Below are positions 31,800-42,476 of a DNA stretch of 43,509 nucleotides, piece after piece. The notes below the pieces were generated by a model, which saw only the letters and a list, made by a program, of their open reading frames with translations, was not told the DNA's origin and did no database searches. The position numbers were made by a program, and so were the translations under genes. Every line of letters begins with the position of its first letter. Positions within the stretch are counted from its first letter, which is position 1. Source of the stretch: JAWUXM01 sp034111325 (GTDB lineage: Bacteria; Pseudomonadota; Alphaproteobacteria; Rickettsiales; JABIRX01); the NCBI GenBank assembly GCA_034111325.1, contig JAWUXM010000032.1:1-43509 (forward strand). Direction: 5' to 3'.

Positions 31800-34700
31800 C
31801 TATGCGCTTGCTGCAGATTTGTCAGCCTTATCACCTTCTACTACTTCAGAAGTTTCAGAAGCTACAACTTCAGCTTCTTGTTTAGCTGCTTTTTCTACTG
31901 CTTTAGCTTCTTTAGCTGCTTCCTTTTCTATTGCAGATGTAACAGCATTATCACGTTTTAGAGCTTCTTTCTTTAACGCTGAAGTATAAAGACCTGTTCC
32001 TGCTGGAATTAACCTTCCAACAATAACATTCTCTTTTAAGCCTTTTAAAGGATCGCGTTTTCCATTAACTGCGGCATCTGTCAACACCTTAGTAGTTTCT
32101 TGGAAAGATGCTGCTGAGATAAGTGAGTTAGTTTGCAATGCAGCCTTCGTAATACCTTGTAAGATAGGACGAACAGTTGCTGGTTTGTAGCCTTGTTTTT
32201 TAGCTTTTTTATTAGCAATTTCAAACTCTTCTCTATGCATAGTCTCGCCTACTAAGAAAGTGGTCTCACCACCATCTACTATTTCAACACGCTTTAACAT
32301 CTGCAATAGAATTGTTTCAATATGCTTATCATCAATTTGCACACCTTGTAATCTATATACTTTTTGTACTTCACCAATGATGTATTTCGATAAAGCTTCG
32401 ACACCTAACACACTTAATATGTCATGTGGCACAGGATTTCCATCCATTAATAGCTCACCTTTATTAACATAATCTCCTTCATTTACAGCAATATGCTTAC
32501 CTTTTGGAATCATATATTCAAATGCTGGCTCATTATCATCTTCAGGCTTAATGATGACTCTTCTTTTTGCCTTATAATCTTTACCAAAAACAACAGTACC
32601 TGAAGTCTCACTGATTATCGAGTGTTGTTTTGGCTTTCTCGCTTCAAACAATTCAGCTACTCGTGGTAGACCACCTGTAATGTCGGCAATTTTTGAAGAG
32701 CCTTTTGGAATACGTGCAATTACGTCTCCAGCGTGGACTTCATCACCATCAGCAACATTTAATATTGAGTCAATAAACAAGAAATATCTTGCATCAATAC
32801 CTGATTTGATTTTTAGAGGTTCACCATTTTCATCCTGAATAACCAGCCTTGGTACTAAATCAGTGCCTTTTTCGTTATTCTTCCAATCTATAACTACTTT
32901 GCTCGACATACCAGTTGCTGAATCGTACTCATCACTATATGAGACGTCTTGAAGTAAATCTCTAAATTTTATTTTACCCGTAGCTTCAGTAATAATTGGC
33001 AAATTGTATGGATCCCATTCAGCAAGCCTTTGTCCCTTAATAACTGTAGAACCTTCTTCAACTAAGAACCTTGCACCATAAGGCACTTTATGCTTAAATT
33101 TCTCGTTACCTTTGCTATCAACTAAGGTAATTTCTGCGGAACGATTCATTACTACTTTTTTGCCTGTGCTATTAGTAACTAATTTAGCAGTGTGAAGTTT
33201 TACAATACCTTCATCAATTGGCGACTCAATGCTTGATTGCTCAGCTCCTCTTTGTGCTGCACCACCAATATGGAATGTTCTCATTGTAAGCTGTGTACCG
33301 GGCTCACCGATTGATTGAGCAGCGATAACGCCAACCGCCTCACCAATATTCACAAGGTCACCAGTTGCAAGGTCTCTTCCATAACATTTAGCACATACAC
33401 CATACTCACTTTCACAAGTTAATACAGAGCGCACTTTCAAGCTATCAATATCAACAGATCCGATAATATTAGATGCATCTTCATCAATTAATGAATGTGC
33501 TTTTATCAAAACTTTTTCATTAGCAGGGTCGATAACATCTTCAGCTACTACTCTACCTAATATTTTATCAGAAATAGGGACTGTTACGTTTGCACCCTCG
33601 AATTCAGACTGCAAAGTAATAAACTTATCTGTTTTACAATCATCTGTGTATACCACACAATCCTGTGCAACATCAACCAATCTTCTAGTTAAATATCCTG
33701 AATTTGCAGTTTTCAATGCCGTATCAGCAAGACCTTTTCTTGCTCCGTGGGCAGAGTTAAAATATTCAAGAACATTCAATCCTTCTTTAAAGTTTGAAGT
33801 AATTGGTGTTTCAATAATTTCACCACTTGGCTTAGCCATCAAACCACGCATACCAGCAAGCTGTTTGATCTGCGAAGCTGATCCTCTTGCACCAGAATGC
33901 GCCATCATATATACAGAATTAATTCTTTCATGTGCACTTACATGTTCTGCTTTTACAACATCACCAGAAATACGCTCCATCATGTCATTCGCAACTCTAT
34001 CCGTACAACCAGACCACGCGTCTATGACCTTATTATATTTCTCACCTGAGGTAATTAGACCGTCAGCATATTGCTTCTCAAACTCTCTGATTTCAGATAA
34101 AGAGCTATCAATGTGTTTTTGTTTAGTTTCAGGGATAATCAAATCATCCTTTCCAAAAGAAATACCAGATTTTGTAGCATGCTTGTAACCAAGTGCCATT
34201 AGTCTATCGGCAAATATAACCGTGTTTTTCTGACCACAATTTCTGTAAACAAGGTCAATCAAGTTACTGATTTCTTTTTTAGTCATTAATTTGTTTACAA
34301 CTTCAAAATCAAGATTGCCTTCAGTAGGAATTAACTGTGATAACAATGCTCTACCAGGTGTAGCATCGACAATATTGGTAACTTTTTTACCAGTTTTTGC
34401 ATCAATTTTAGTAGCACGATATTTTATCTTAGCATGTAAACTAACAGATTTATCATGCAGAGCATGTTCAATTTCTGCTATATTTGCAAATGCCTTACCT
34501 TCACCTATATCACCACCTAACTCTAGTGATAAGTAATATAGACCAAGAATAATATCTTGTGATGGAACAATAATCGGCTTACCATTTGCAGGGCTTAGAA
34601 TGTTGTTTGTTGACATCATCAATACACGACATTCGATTTGCGCTTCTAGTGAAATAGGCACATGTACTGCCATTTGGTCACCGTCAAAGTCAGCGTTAAA

Positions 34701-36086
34701 AGCTGCACAAACAAGTGGGTGTAAATGTATTGCTTTACCTTCAACTAACACAGGTTCAAAAGCTTGTATGCCAAGTCTGTGGAGTGTTGGAGCACGATTT
34801 AACATTACAGGGTGTTCCCTGATAACTTCTTCTAGAATATCCCAAACTTCAGGACTTTCATTCTCAACAATTTTTTTAGAAGATTTGATAGAGTTAGACA
34901 TTCCATATAATTCTAATTTAGAATATATGAATGGTTTAAATAATTCTAACGCCATTTTCTTTGGCAAACCACATTGGTGTAATTTTAAATTAGGACCAAC
35001 TACGATTACTGATCTTCCTGAATAATCAACTCGCTTACCTAAAAGATTTTGTCTAAAACGTCCTTGTTTACCCTTTAACATATCAGTCAAAGATTTGAAA
35101 GCGCGCTTATTAGAATTCTTCAAAGGACGTGCTCTACGACTATTATCATATAGAGAATCAACTGATTCTTGCAACATACGCTTTTCGTTACGAATAATGA
35201 TTTCTGGCGCTCTAAGCTCCATTAATCTTTTTAAACGATTATTACGATTAATAACTCGACGATATAGCTCATTTAAGTCAGATGCGGCAAACCTTCCACC
35301 ATCTAGCATAACTAATGGTCTGATTTCTGGTGGCAATACTGGCACAACGTCCATAACCATACATTCTGGCAAGTTACCAGATTCTATGAATGACTCTATT
35401 AATTTTAATCTTTTGATTATTTTCTTAGTTTTTGCTTCAGAAGGGCCTTCAGAAAGAGCTTCACGCAATTGTTTTTGTTCCTTTTTTAAATCAATATTTG
35501 AAAGTATATGCTTTACACCTTCAGCACCCATCATAACTGAGAAAGAATCATGACCATGCTCTTCTAATGCTGCTTGATATGCAATTTCTGGCAAAACTTC
35601 ACCAACTTTAAATGGCGTTAAACCTGGCTCAATAACAATGTATCCCTCAAAATATAATACTTTTTCAACATCTTTTAATGCCATATCAAGTAAAGTACTA
35701 ATTCTAGATGGCAAAGATTTAAGAAACCAAATATGAGCAACTGGTGCAGCAAGCTCAATATGCCCCATCCTTTCACGCCTTACTGATGATTTTGTAACCT
35801 CAACTCCACATTTTTCACAAGTGATGCCTTTGTATTTTATTCTTTTATATTTTCCACATAGGCATTCATAATCCTTTACAGGACCAAATATTCTTGCACA
35901 AAATAAACCCTCTCTTTCAGGCTTAAATGTCCTATAGTTAATTGTCTCAGGCTTTTTCACTTCACCAAACGACCAAGAACGAATCTGATCTGAACTGGCG
36001 ATTGATACTTTTACCGTATCAAAATCACTTTCGCTTTCAAAACCGGAAAAAAAACTATATGCAGCTTGTGAAGGACCCTTACTCAT
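31800..36086 (-). CDS. rpoC: RNA polymerase beta' subunit
   Basis: 1428 residues, full length. The catalytic Mg-binding motif NADFDGD lies at residues 464-470. The N-terminal zinc ribbon (CLCGKYKRIKYKGITCEKC) and the second zinc site (CESEYGVCAKCYGRD) are complete. The bridge and trigger region has the conserved IAAQSIGEPGTQLTMRTFHIGG. The C-terminus ends in an Ala/Lys/Glu-rich tail (about 40 residues) not usual in length, perhaps disordered. It is separate from rpoB with a 39-bp gap, unlike the rpoB-rpoC fusion of Wolbachia. Confidence 0.98.
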   Translation of the reverse strand: MSKGPSQAAYSFFSGFESESDFDTVKVSIASSDQIRSWSFGEVKKPETINYRTFKPEREGLFCARIFGPVKDYECLCGKYKRIKYKGITCEKCGVEVTKSSVRRERMGHIELAAPVAHIWFLKSLPSRISTLLDMALKDVEKVLYFEGYIVIEPGLTPFKVGEVLPEIAYQAALEEHGHDSFSVMMGAEGVKHILSNIDLKKEQKQLREALSEGPSEAKTKKIIKRLKLIESFIESGNLPECMVMDVVPVLPPEIRPLVMLDGGRFAASDLNELYRRVINRNNRLKRLMELRAPEIIIRNEKRMLQESVDSLYDNSRRARPLKNSNKRAFKSLTDMLKGKQGRFRQNLLGKRVDYSGRSVIVVGPNLKLHQCGLPKKMALELFKPFIYSKLELYGMSNSIKSSKKIVENESPEVWDILEEVIREHPVMLNRAPTLHRLGIQAFEPVLVEGKAIHLHPLVCAAFNADFDGDQMAVHVPISLEAQIECRVLMMSTNNILSPANGKPIIVPSQDIILGLYYLSLELGGDIGEGKAFANIAEIEHALHDKSVSLHAKIKYRATKIDAKTGKKVTNIVDATPGRALLSQLIPTEGNLDFEVVNKLMTKKEISNLIDLVYRNCGQKNTVIFADRLMALGYKHATKSGISFGKDDLIIPETKQKHIDSSLSEIREFEKQYADGLITSGEKYNKVIDAWSGCTDRVANDMMERISGDVVKAEHVSAHERINSVYMMAHSGARGSASQIKQLAGMRGLMAKPSGEIIETPITSNFKEGLNVLEYFNSAHGARKGLADTALKTANSGYLTRRLVDVAQDCVVYTDDCKTDKFITLQSEFEGANVTVPISDKILGRVVAEDVIDPANEKVLIKAHSLIDEDASNIIGSVDIDSLKVRSVLTCESEYGVCAKCYGRDLATGDLVNIGEAVGVIAAQSIGEPGTQLTMRTFHIGGAAQRGAEQSSIESPIDEGIVKLHTAKLVTNSTGKKVVMNRSAEITLVDSKGNEKFKHKVPYGARFLVEEGSTVIKGQRLAEWDPYNLPIITEATGKIKFRDLLQDVSYSDEYDSATGMSSKVVIDWKNNEKGTDLVPRLVIQDENGEPLKIKSGIDARYFLFIDSILNVADGDEVHAGDVIARIPKGSSKIADITGGLPRVAELFEARKPKQHSIISETSGTVVFGKDYKAKRRVIIKPEDDNEPAFEYMIPKGKHIAVNEGDYVNKGELLMDGNPVPHDILSVLGVEALSKYIIGEVQKVYRLQGVQIDDKHIETILLQMLKRVEIVDGGETTFLVGETMHREEFEIANKKAKKQGYKPATVRPILQGITKAALQTNSLISAASFQETTKVLTDAAVNGKRDPLKGLKENVIVGRLIPAGTGLYTSALKKEALKRDNAVTSAIEKEAAKEAKAVEKAAKQEAEVVASETSEVVEGDKADKSAASA

Positions 36087-36125
36087 ATTTGCAACTATTT
36101 TAGATTATTATTAAAAATGATCGAA

Positions 36126-39100
36126 CTAATCTTTACTCTGCTCCAGCTCAACATTGAGGCAAAGCGATTTCAACTCCTTAATCATCACATTGAATGATTC
36201 AGGTATACCATACTCAAAGTTGTTATCACCGCTTACAACCGACTCATATAGCTTAATTCTACCTGAGACGTCGTCTGATTTCACTGTTAACATTTCCTGC
36301 AATGTATATGCTGCACCATAAGCTTGTAATGCCCAACATTCCATTTCTCCAAATCTTTGTCCACCGAAATGTGACTTTCCACCTAAAGGCTGCTGAGTTA
36401 CTAGACTGTATGGCCCGATTGAACGTGCATGGATTTTATCGTCAACTAAATGGTGAAGTTTTAACATATAGATATAGCCAACCGTAACTTTACGATCAAA
36501 CATCTCACCTGTTGTTCCATCATAGACAGTTTGTTGACCAGATGTATCAAGCCCTGCTTGAATAAGAGCTTTGTCAATATCTTCGATTTTAGCACCGTCA
36601 AATACTGGTGTTGCAATCGGCACACCATTACGTAAATTATGAGCAAAATTAACTACGTCCTTTTCATTCATTGAGTTAACTTCTTTTGTAACTGCAACAT
36701 CATCATAGACGGCAATTACTTCCTTACGTAAGGTTTCAAGATCTTGTTTCCTTCTATACTCATCGACTGCCGCACCAACCTTATGACCAAGACTACGAAC
36801 TGCAAGACCAAGATGCGTTTCCATGATTTGTCCAACATTCATACGTGACGGAACACCTAATGGATTAAGCACGATATCAAGTGGCGTACCATCTTCCAAA
36901 TATGGCATGTCTTCAATCGGCGCAATTTTAGAAATAACACCTTTATTTCCGTGGCGGCCAGCCATTTTATCACCAGGTTGTAACTTACGTTTAATCGCAA
37001 CAAACACCTTAACAATCTTTAAAACACCTTGCGCCAGATCATCACCGCTTTGTAATTTCTCAACGCGATTATTTAGATCCGACTCTAATGTAGATAAAGT
37101 TTCTGTGTAAGATTCAAGAATCTTTGCAATTTCATCAGCTTTATCAGCATCCTTAAGAAGAATTTTTTTGATTTTCTTTAGTGAAAGACCATCAAAAGAT
37201 TTTTCTTTTAACACCTCACCAGCTTTCAATGGTGTTGGAGCTTTTTCAACTTTTTCACCAATTGCAAGAGCCTTAACTTTGCCAAGCACGAAATCTTCAA
37301 GTATTTCAACACGATCATCATGATCTTTGCTGATTCTATCAATATGTTGCCTTTCAATTGCAACAGTTCTTTCATCCTTCTCTACTCCTCTGCGCGTAAA
37401 TACACGTACATCAACAACTGTACCTTTTACACCAGGTGGAACATAAAGTGAGCTGTCTCTAACTTCGGCAGCTTTTTCACCAAATATAGCTCTTAATAGC
37501 TTTTCTTCAGGTGTTGCAGGAGACTCACTTTTTGGCGTAACTTTACCAACCAAGACTTCACCCTCTTTAATTTCAGCACCCACATTTACTATTCCTATTT
37601 CATCTAAGTGACTTAACACCTCTTCAGAAACATTAGGAATATCACGAGTAACCTCTTCTGAACCAAGCCTAGTATCACGCGCAACTATCTCAAATTCTTC
37701 GATATGGATAGATGTAAACACATCATCTTTTATTAATTTTTCAGAAATCAAGATCGAATCTTCAAAATTATAACCATTCCACGGCATAAAACCAACTAGA
37801 ACGTTACGACCTAATGCTAATTCACCTAATTTTGTACTAGGACCATCAGCTAAAACCTCGCCTTTCTTAACAATATCACCAACTCTAACTAAAGGCTTTT
37901 GATTAATACAAGTATCTTGATTAGAACGCTGATATTTTTCAAGGTCATATATGTCAACACTAGGTGCAGCATCATTACTAACTGCCTTGATTAATATCCG
38001 ACATGAATCAACTTGTTCAACGACACCATCACGTCTTGCTACAACACAAGCAGATGAATCACTAGCAACAACCCTTTCCATACCAGTTCCAACTAACGGC
38101 GCTTCAGCATACAATAGCGGTACTGCTTGCCTCTGCATGTTTGAACCCATTAATGCACGATTGGCATCATCATTTTCAAGGAATGGAATTAATGATGCAG
38201 CAACTGACACAACCTGTTTTGGCGACAAGTCAATATAACCAACTGTATCAGGCGCAGACATCATGTTGTCACCGTTAAAACGGCAACTGATTAAATCAGC
38301 CGTGAATTTATTATCTTTATCTAACTTTGCATTAGCTTGCGCAATAACGTATTTTGCTTCAGCAGTTGCAGATAGGTAATGTACTTCTTTTGTAACTTTA
38401 CCATTTTCGACTTTACGATATGGCGTTTCAATAAAGCCATATTTGTTAACTACTGCATAACTAGCCAAGCTGTTAATAAGACCGATATTTGGTCCCTCAG
38501 GAGTTTCAATCGGACATACTCTTCCATAATGTGATGCGTGCACGTCTCGAACTTCAAAACCAGCCCTATCTCTTGTTAAGCCACCAGGCCCTAAAGCTGA
38601 CAATCTTCTTTTATGAGTAATTTCTGATAATGGGTTTGTTTGATCCATAAATTGTGATAACTGAGAAGTTCCAAAGAACTCCCTAACTACGGATACTAAA
38701 GGCTTAACATTCACTAAATCTTGCGGAACAACTGTATCAATATCAACAGAATTCATTCTTTCTTGAATTGACCTTTGAACCCTTACTAAACCAATTCTAA
38801 ACTGATTCTCAACCAATTCACCAACTGATCTGATTCTTCTATTACCAAGATGGTCAATATCGTCCTTATCAGCATTATCATCCTTCATTTTAACAAGGAT
38901 TTTAACTGTAGCCAAGATATCATCTTTAGTTAATAAATGAACTGAATCATCAATATCCAAACCAAGTCTCTCATTTAATTTTATTCTCCCAACCGCTGAT
39001 AGATCATACCTATCTTCAACAAAGAATAAGTCATTAAATAATGATGTTGATGCCTCGATAGAAGGAGGATCACCTGGCCTTAAGACTTTGTATATTTCAA

Positions 39101-40202
39101 GTAATGCATCCTCTTTTGTAACAGTTTTGTCAACTGCCAAAGTATCATATATGTAAGAGCCATGACCAGAATTTGGCATAACATTAACAAACTCAATCTC
39201 TTTAAGATCGCCTAATTTTTCGATATTATCTTCAGTAATTCTTTCAGCAGCGCTGAATAATGGCTCTTCTTCGCCTGCAATATTAGTTGCAACTACTTTG
39301 CCGATTAGATCTTTTTCACTAACTTCAAGTTTTGTAATATTAGCGGCAATAATTTTCTTCACAGCAAGTACAGTAATTCTATCACCAGCCTTAACAATTA
39401 CTTCTTTGTTTTTAGAATCAATGAAGTCAATCTGCGCTATACTACCTTTTAATTTATCAGCATCAATATTATAAGACCATTTTTTGCCTGATTTTTTATA
39501 AAGAACCTTACTATAGAAAGTATCTAATATTTCTTCCTTACTGAGACCTAAAGCCTTTAGGAAGATCGTTCCATGGATTTTTCTGCGACGATCTATTCTA
39601 AAATATAGAATATCTTTTGTATCAAATTCAAAATCCAACCAAGAACCACGGTAAGGGATTACACGCGCTGAATAAAGAAGCTTTGTTGAATTTGTTGCTT
39701 TACCTTTATCATGCTCAAAAAACACTCCTGGAGATCTATGTAATTGAGATACAATAACGCGCTCAGTACCATTCACCACAAAAGTAGCCTTTTCTGTCAT
39801 TAACGGGACTTCACCCATATAGACATCTTGCTCTTTAATACTTTTGATTTCTTTTGCGCCTGTCTCGTCATCAATTGACCAAACAATCAAACGAAGAGTA
39901 GCACGCAATGGAGCGGAATATGTCCCGCCACGTTTAATACATTCTTTTAAATCATAGCGCGGGCTATCAAGCCTATAATCAACATATTCAACTGTTGAGA
40001 GACCAGTAAAATCATCTATGGGAAATACAGATGTGAATACCCTACTAATACCATCATTGTCGAACTTGTTACCAAATTCTACAAATTGATCATATGATCT
40101 TCTTTGTACCTCTATTAAACTAGGTAAAGGTATAACACTTGATATTTTACCGTAGTTTTTTCTAAGATAAGCATTAGATTTACCAACAGACAGATCTGAC
40201 AT
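36126..40202 (-). CDS. rpoB: RNA polymerase beta subunit
   Basis: About 1358 residues from the ATG at 40200-40202 (MSDLSVGKSNAY); a TTG four codons upstream is less likely. The rifampicin-binding cluster reads LSQFMDQTNPLSEITHKRR, then LSALGPGGL, with the residues equivalent to E. coli D516, H526 and S531 unchanged, so no classic resistance mutation is present. Other core motifs are RVCPIETPEGPNIGL, GYNFEDSILISE, KRKLQPGDKMAGRHGNKG and PLGGKSHFGGQRFGEME. It follows rplL after 53 bp, without the long attenuator region seen in E. coli. Confidence 0.98.
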   Translation of the reverse strand: MSDLSVGKSNAYLRKNYGKISSVIPLPSLIEVQRRSYDQFVEFGNKFDNDGISRVFTSVFPIDDFTGLSTVEYVDYRLDSPRYDLKECIKRGGTYSAPLRATLRLIVWSIDDETGAKEIKSIKEQDVYMGEVPLMTEKATFVVNGTERVIVSQLHRSPGVFFEHDKGKATNSTKLLYSARVIPYRGSWLDFEFDTKDILYFRIDRRRKIHGTIFLKALGLSKEEILDTFYSKVLYKKSGKKWSYNIDADKLKGSIAQIDFIDSKNKEVIVKAGDRITVLAVKKIIAANITKLEVSEKDLIGKVVATNIAGEEEPLFSAAERITEDNIEKLGDLKEIEFVNVMPNSGHGSYIYDTLAVDKTVTKEDALLEIYKVLRPGDPPSIEASTSLFNDLFFVEDRYDLSAVGRIKLNERLGLDIDDSVHLLTKDDILATVKILVKMKDDNADKDDIDHLGNRRIRSVGELVENQFRIGLVRVQRSIQERMNSVDIDTVVPQDLVNVKPLVSVVREFFGTSQLSQFMDQTNPLSEITHKRRLSALGPGGLTRDRAGFEVRDVHASHYGRVCPIETPEGPNIGLINSLASYAVVNKYGFIETPYRKVENGKVTKEVHYLSATAEAKYVIAQANAKLDKDNKFTADLISCRFNGDNMMSAPDTVGYIDLSPKQVVSVAASLIPFLENDDANRALMGSNMQRQAVPLLYAEAPLVGTGMERVVASDSSACVVARRDGVVEQVDSCRILIKAVSNDAAPSVDIYDLEKYQRSNQDTCINQKPLVRVGDIVKKGEVLADGPSTKLGELALGRNVLVGFMPWNGYNFEDSILISEKLIKDDVFTSIHIEEFEIVARDTRLGSEEVTRDIPNVSEEVLSHLDEIGIVNVGAEIKEGEVLVGKVTPKSESPATPEEKLLRAIFGEKAAEVRDSSLYVPPGVKGTVVDVRVFTRRGVEKDERTVAIERQHIDRISKDHDDRVEILEDFVLGKVKALAIGEKVEKAPTPLKAGEVLKEKSFDGLSLKKIKKILLKDADKADEIAKILESYTETLSTLESDLNNRVEKLQSGDDLAQGVLKIVKVFVAIKRKLQPGDKMAGRHGNKGVISKIAPIEDMPYLEDGTPLDIVLNPLGVPSRMNVGQIMETHLGLAVRSLGHKVGAAVDEYRRKQDLETLRKEVIAVYDDVAVTKEVNSMNEKDVVNFAHNLRNGVPIATPVFDGAKIEDIDKALIQAGLDTSGQQTVYDGTTGEMFDRKVTVGYIYMLKLHHLVDDKIHARSIGPYSLVTQQPLGGKSHFGGQRFGEMECWALQAYGAAYTLQEMLTVKSDDVSGRIKLYESVVSGDNNFEYGIPESFNVMIKELKSLCLNVELEQSKD

Positions 40203-40255
40203 AACCCCCAGCAATTAAAAATTGAAAAAATGTGGCGAAAGTTAAATAGCGTTAA

Positions 40256-40627
40256 CTATTTAACTTCAACAGTAGCTCCAGCTCCTTCTAGTGTAGCTTT
40301 GATCTTGTCGGCTTCATCTTTAGAAACGCCACCCTTAACTTCTTTAGGAGCAGCTTCTACAAGATCCTTAGCTTCTTTAAGACCTAAACCAGTGATAGTT
40401 CTAACTTCTTTTATAACATTGATTTTTTTGTCACCAAAAGAAACCAAGTTAACAGAAAACTCAGTTTGCTCTTCAACAGCTTCACCAACAACAACAGCAC
40501 CAGCGGCAGCAGCAGCAGGGGCAGCGGCAGATACACCCCACTTTTCTTCTAGTAGTTTTGACAATTCTGCCGCTTCGATTACTGTCAAAGCAGATAGATC
40601 GTCTACAATTTTATTTAAATCAGCCAT
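40256..40627 (-). CDS. rplL: Ribosomal protein L7/L12
   Basis: 123 residues. It is the acidic stalk protein that recruits translation GTPases. The N-terminal dimerisation domain (IVDDLSALTVIEAAELSKLLE) is followed by an Ala-rich hinge and the C-terminal domain with KINVIKEVRTITGLGLKEAKDLVE, the factor-binding helix. Length and domain order are standard. It lies 32 bp after rplJ. Confidence 0.98.
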   Translation of the reverse strand: MADLNKIVDDLSALTVIEAAELSKLLEEKWGVSAAAPAAAAAGAVVVGEAVEEQTEFSVNLVSFGDKKINVIKEVRTITGLGLKEAKDLVEAAPKEVKGGVSKDEADKIKATLEGAGATVEVK

Positions 40628-40659
40628 TTTAGTATTACCTATAAAAAATTAATTAATTA

Positions 40660-41166
40660 TTACTTAGATGCGTAAGCATTTATAACCCTTGCTACTTGAC
40701 CAGCAGGAGCCTGTATAAGACTTGCGAGGTTTGTAGCCGGAGTTTGTATAGAGCCAATAATTTTAGCTCTAATTTCCTCCAAAGAAGGCAAGTAAGAGAT
40801 AACCTTTAACTCAGATTCATCTAAAACTTTACCATCAATAGCACCCCCTTGAAATTTCAAAGCCTCATTGTCTTTCGCAAAAGAAACTAGTACTTTTGCA
40901 GCAGAAACCACATCATTTGCATAGATCAACAAAGTAGGTCCAGTTAAAGAATCTAAAAGCCCTTCGTAAGGGGTGTCTTTTATTGCCATTCTAGTAAGCG
41001 TGTTTTTACTAACTTTAACATTCACATCAACTTCCCTAGCCGAGTTACGTAATGCTGTCATGCTGTCAACATTAAGACCACTATAATGACTTATGAGTAC
41101 TATATTAGCACTTGTAAAAAGCCCTTTTAACGAATCAACAACCTGTTCTTTTTGAGTTCTATTCAC
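40660..41166 (-). CDS. rplJ: Ribosomal protein L10
   Basis: About 168 residues from a GTG at 41164-41166 (MNRTQKEQVVDSLK), which has AGGTGAAG at a good distance; another in-frame GTG lies three codons upstream. L10 anchors the L7/L12 stalk to 23S rRNA. The N-terminal domain (VLISHYSGLNVDSMTALR) and the C-terminal helix (ATNLASLIQAPAGQVARVINAYASK) are typical. Because rplA ends only about 16 bp upstream, there is no room for the long autoregulatory L10 leader known from E. coli. Confidence 0.96.
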   Translation of the reverse strand: MNRTQKEQVVDSLKGLFTSANIVLISHYSGLNVDSMTALRNSAREVDVNVKVSKNTLTRMAIKDTPYEGLLDSLTGPTLLIYANDVVSAAKVLVSFAKDNEALKFQGGAIDGKVLDESELKVISYLPSLEEIRAKIIGSIQTPATNLASLIQAPAGQVARVINAYASK

Positions 41167-41182
41167 TCTCTTCACCTAATAA

Positions 41183-41878
41183 CTAATTAACAACTTGTAA
41201 CGACAAAGGTAAACTTGGACTCATTGTTGAGCCAAGATATAACTTTTTAATATAACTACCTTTTACACCGGTCGGCTTAGCCTGCTTAACTGCTGCAATG
41301 AGCGCTTTAATATTTTCAATTATGTCTGCCTCACTGGCACTAGTTTTTGCAACACCAGCATGCACTATACCAAACTTGTCTGCCCTAAATTCTACTTGAC
41401 CACTTTTTGCATTTTTAACTGCTGTTGCAACATCAGGAGTGACTGTACCAAGCTTAGGATTAGGCATCAAACCTTTAGGCCCAAGAACTTTACCTAACGT
41501 TCCAACAAGAGCCATCATATCTGGCGTTGCAATACAACGGTCAAATTGAACTTTACCCTGCTTGACTTCCTCTACCAACTCTTCACTACCAACTATATCC
41601 GCACCAGCTTTTTCTGCTTCTTCGGCTTTCTCACCCTTTGCAAATACCAAAACTTTAACTTCCTTACCTAAACCCTTAGGCATAGAGACCATGTCCCTAA
41701 TTGATTGATCTTGATATTTTGGATCAACATTAAGACGCATGATGACTTCAACTGTCTCGTCAAATTTAGCCTTTGCATTTTTTTTTACTAAAGTAACCGC
41801 CTCATCCAAAGTATAATCTTTTTCAAGATCTAAACCTTTATATATTGACGCTGCTCTTTTTCCTAACTTACTAGCCAT
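41183..41878 (-). CDS. rplA: Ribosomal protein L1
   Basis: 231 residues. It forms the mobile L1 stalk and, in other bacteria, represses its own operon. Signatures are KFDETVEVIMRLNVDPKYQ, LGKVLGPKGLMPNPKLGTV and EFRADKFGIVHAGVAK. It lies 20 bp after rplK on the same strand. Confidence 0.98.
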   Translation of the reverse strand: MASKLGKRAASIYKGLDLEKDYTLDEAVTLVKKNAKAKFDETVEVIMRLNVDPKYQDQSIRDMVSMPKGLGKEVKVLVFAKGEKAEEAEKAGADIVGSEELVEEVKQGKVQFDRCIATPDMMALVGTLGKVLGPKGLMPNPKLGTVTPDVATAVKNAKSGQVEFRADKFGIVHAGVAKTSASEADIIENIKALIAAVKQAKPTGVKGSYIKKLYLGSTMSPSLPLSLQVVN

Positions 41879-41898
41879 TGCTATAATTTTTTATATGA

Positions 41899-42339
41899 TT
41901 AATCTACGACTTGTACACCCATGGACTTAGCAGTCCCTGCAACCATGCTCATAGCCGCTTCAATACTAACACCAAGATCTTTAATTTTTATCTCAGCAAT
42001 TTCCCTAATTAACTTTTGATTTATCTTCCCGATAAACGCTCTACCTGTAGTACCAGAACCTTTTTTTAATCTAATCTTCTTCTTAATTAAGAAAGAAGTA
42101 GGTGGAGTCTTCATTATAAAGCTAAAAGACCTATCAGCAAAAACAGTTATAACTGTAGGTATAGGCATCCCTGCTTCAAACTCTTTAGAAGACTCATTAA
42201 ATTGCTTACAGAAATCCATTATATTCAAACCCCTTTGTCCCAAAGCTGGACCCACCGGAGGTGAAGGATTTGCTTTAGTTGCAGGTATCTGCAATTTAAT
42301 GTAGCCTGTTATTTGTTTACTTTTACTAGGTACTGCCAT
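41899..42339 (-). CDS. rplK: Ribosomal protein L11
   Basis: 146 residues. It binds the GTPase-associated centre of 23S rRNA and is the site of thiostrepton action. It has the N-terminal proline-rich PATKANPSPPVGPALGQRG and the C-terminal RNA-binding SVEAA-type segment (here SIEAAMSMVAGTAKSMGV). It follows nusG after 137 bp, which probably holds its own promoter. Confidence 0.98.
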   Translation of the reverse strand: MAVPSKSKQITGYIKLQIPATKANPSPPVGPALGQRGLNIMDFCKQFNESSKEFEAGMPIPTVITVFADRSFSFIMKTPPTSFLIKKKIRLKKGSGTTGRAFIGKINQKLIREIAEIKIKDLGVSIEAAMSMVAGTAKSMGVQVVD

Positions 42340-42408
42340 TTTACTTAATTTAACTCAAAAAAAACTCCTACAAAACTCCCTGAGGAGCCCCTCAAAAAAT
42401 CAAAGAGG

Positions 42409-42438
42409 TTTAATATATTATACTTACCTTATTATCAA
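42409..42438 (-). promoter_or_regulatory. Possible promoter of the rplKAJL-rpoBC operon
   Basis: In the 137-bp nusG-rplK gap, the minus strand has TTGATA (42433-42438) followed by an AT-rich segment containing TATAATATATTAA. A 17-bp spacing to TATTAA is possible, but the better TATAAT is too close at 10 bp, so the -10 is uncertain. Downstream in the leader are short hairpins (CTCC-TCAG-GGAG; CCTC/GAGG) before a T-rich stretch. Confidence 0.35.
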
Positions 42439-42476
42439 GAGAAATCTTTCGAAATAGCTGATAATTAAAGTATTGC

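Noticed and set aside
36126..40202. Rifampicin-resistance substitutions in RpoB
   Set aside because: The cluster around LSQFMDQTNPLSEITHKRR keeps the sensitive-type residues at the main resistance positions.
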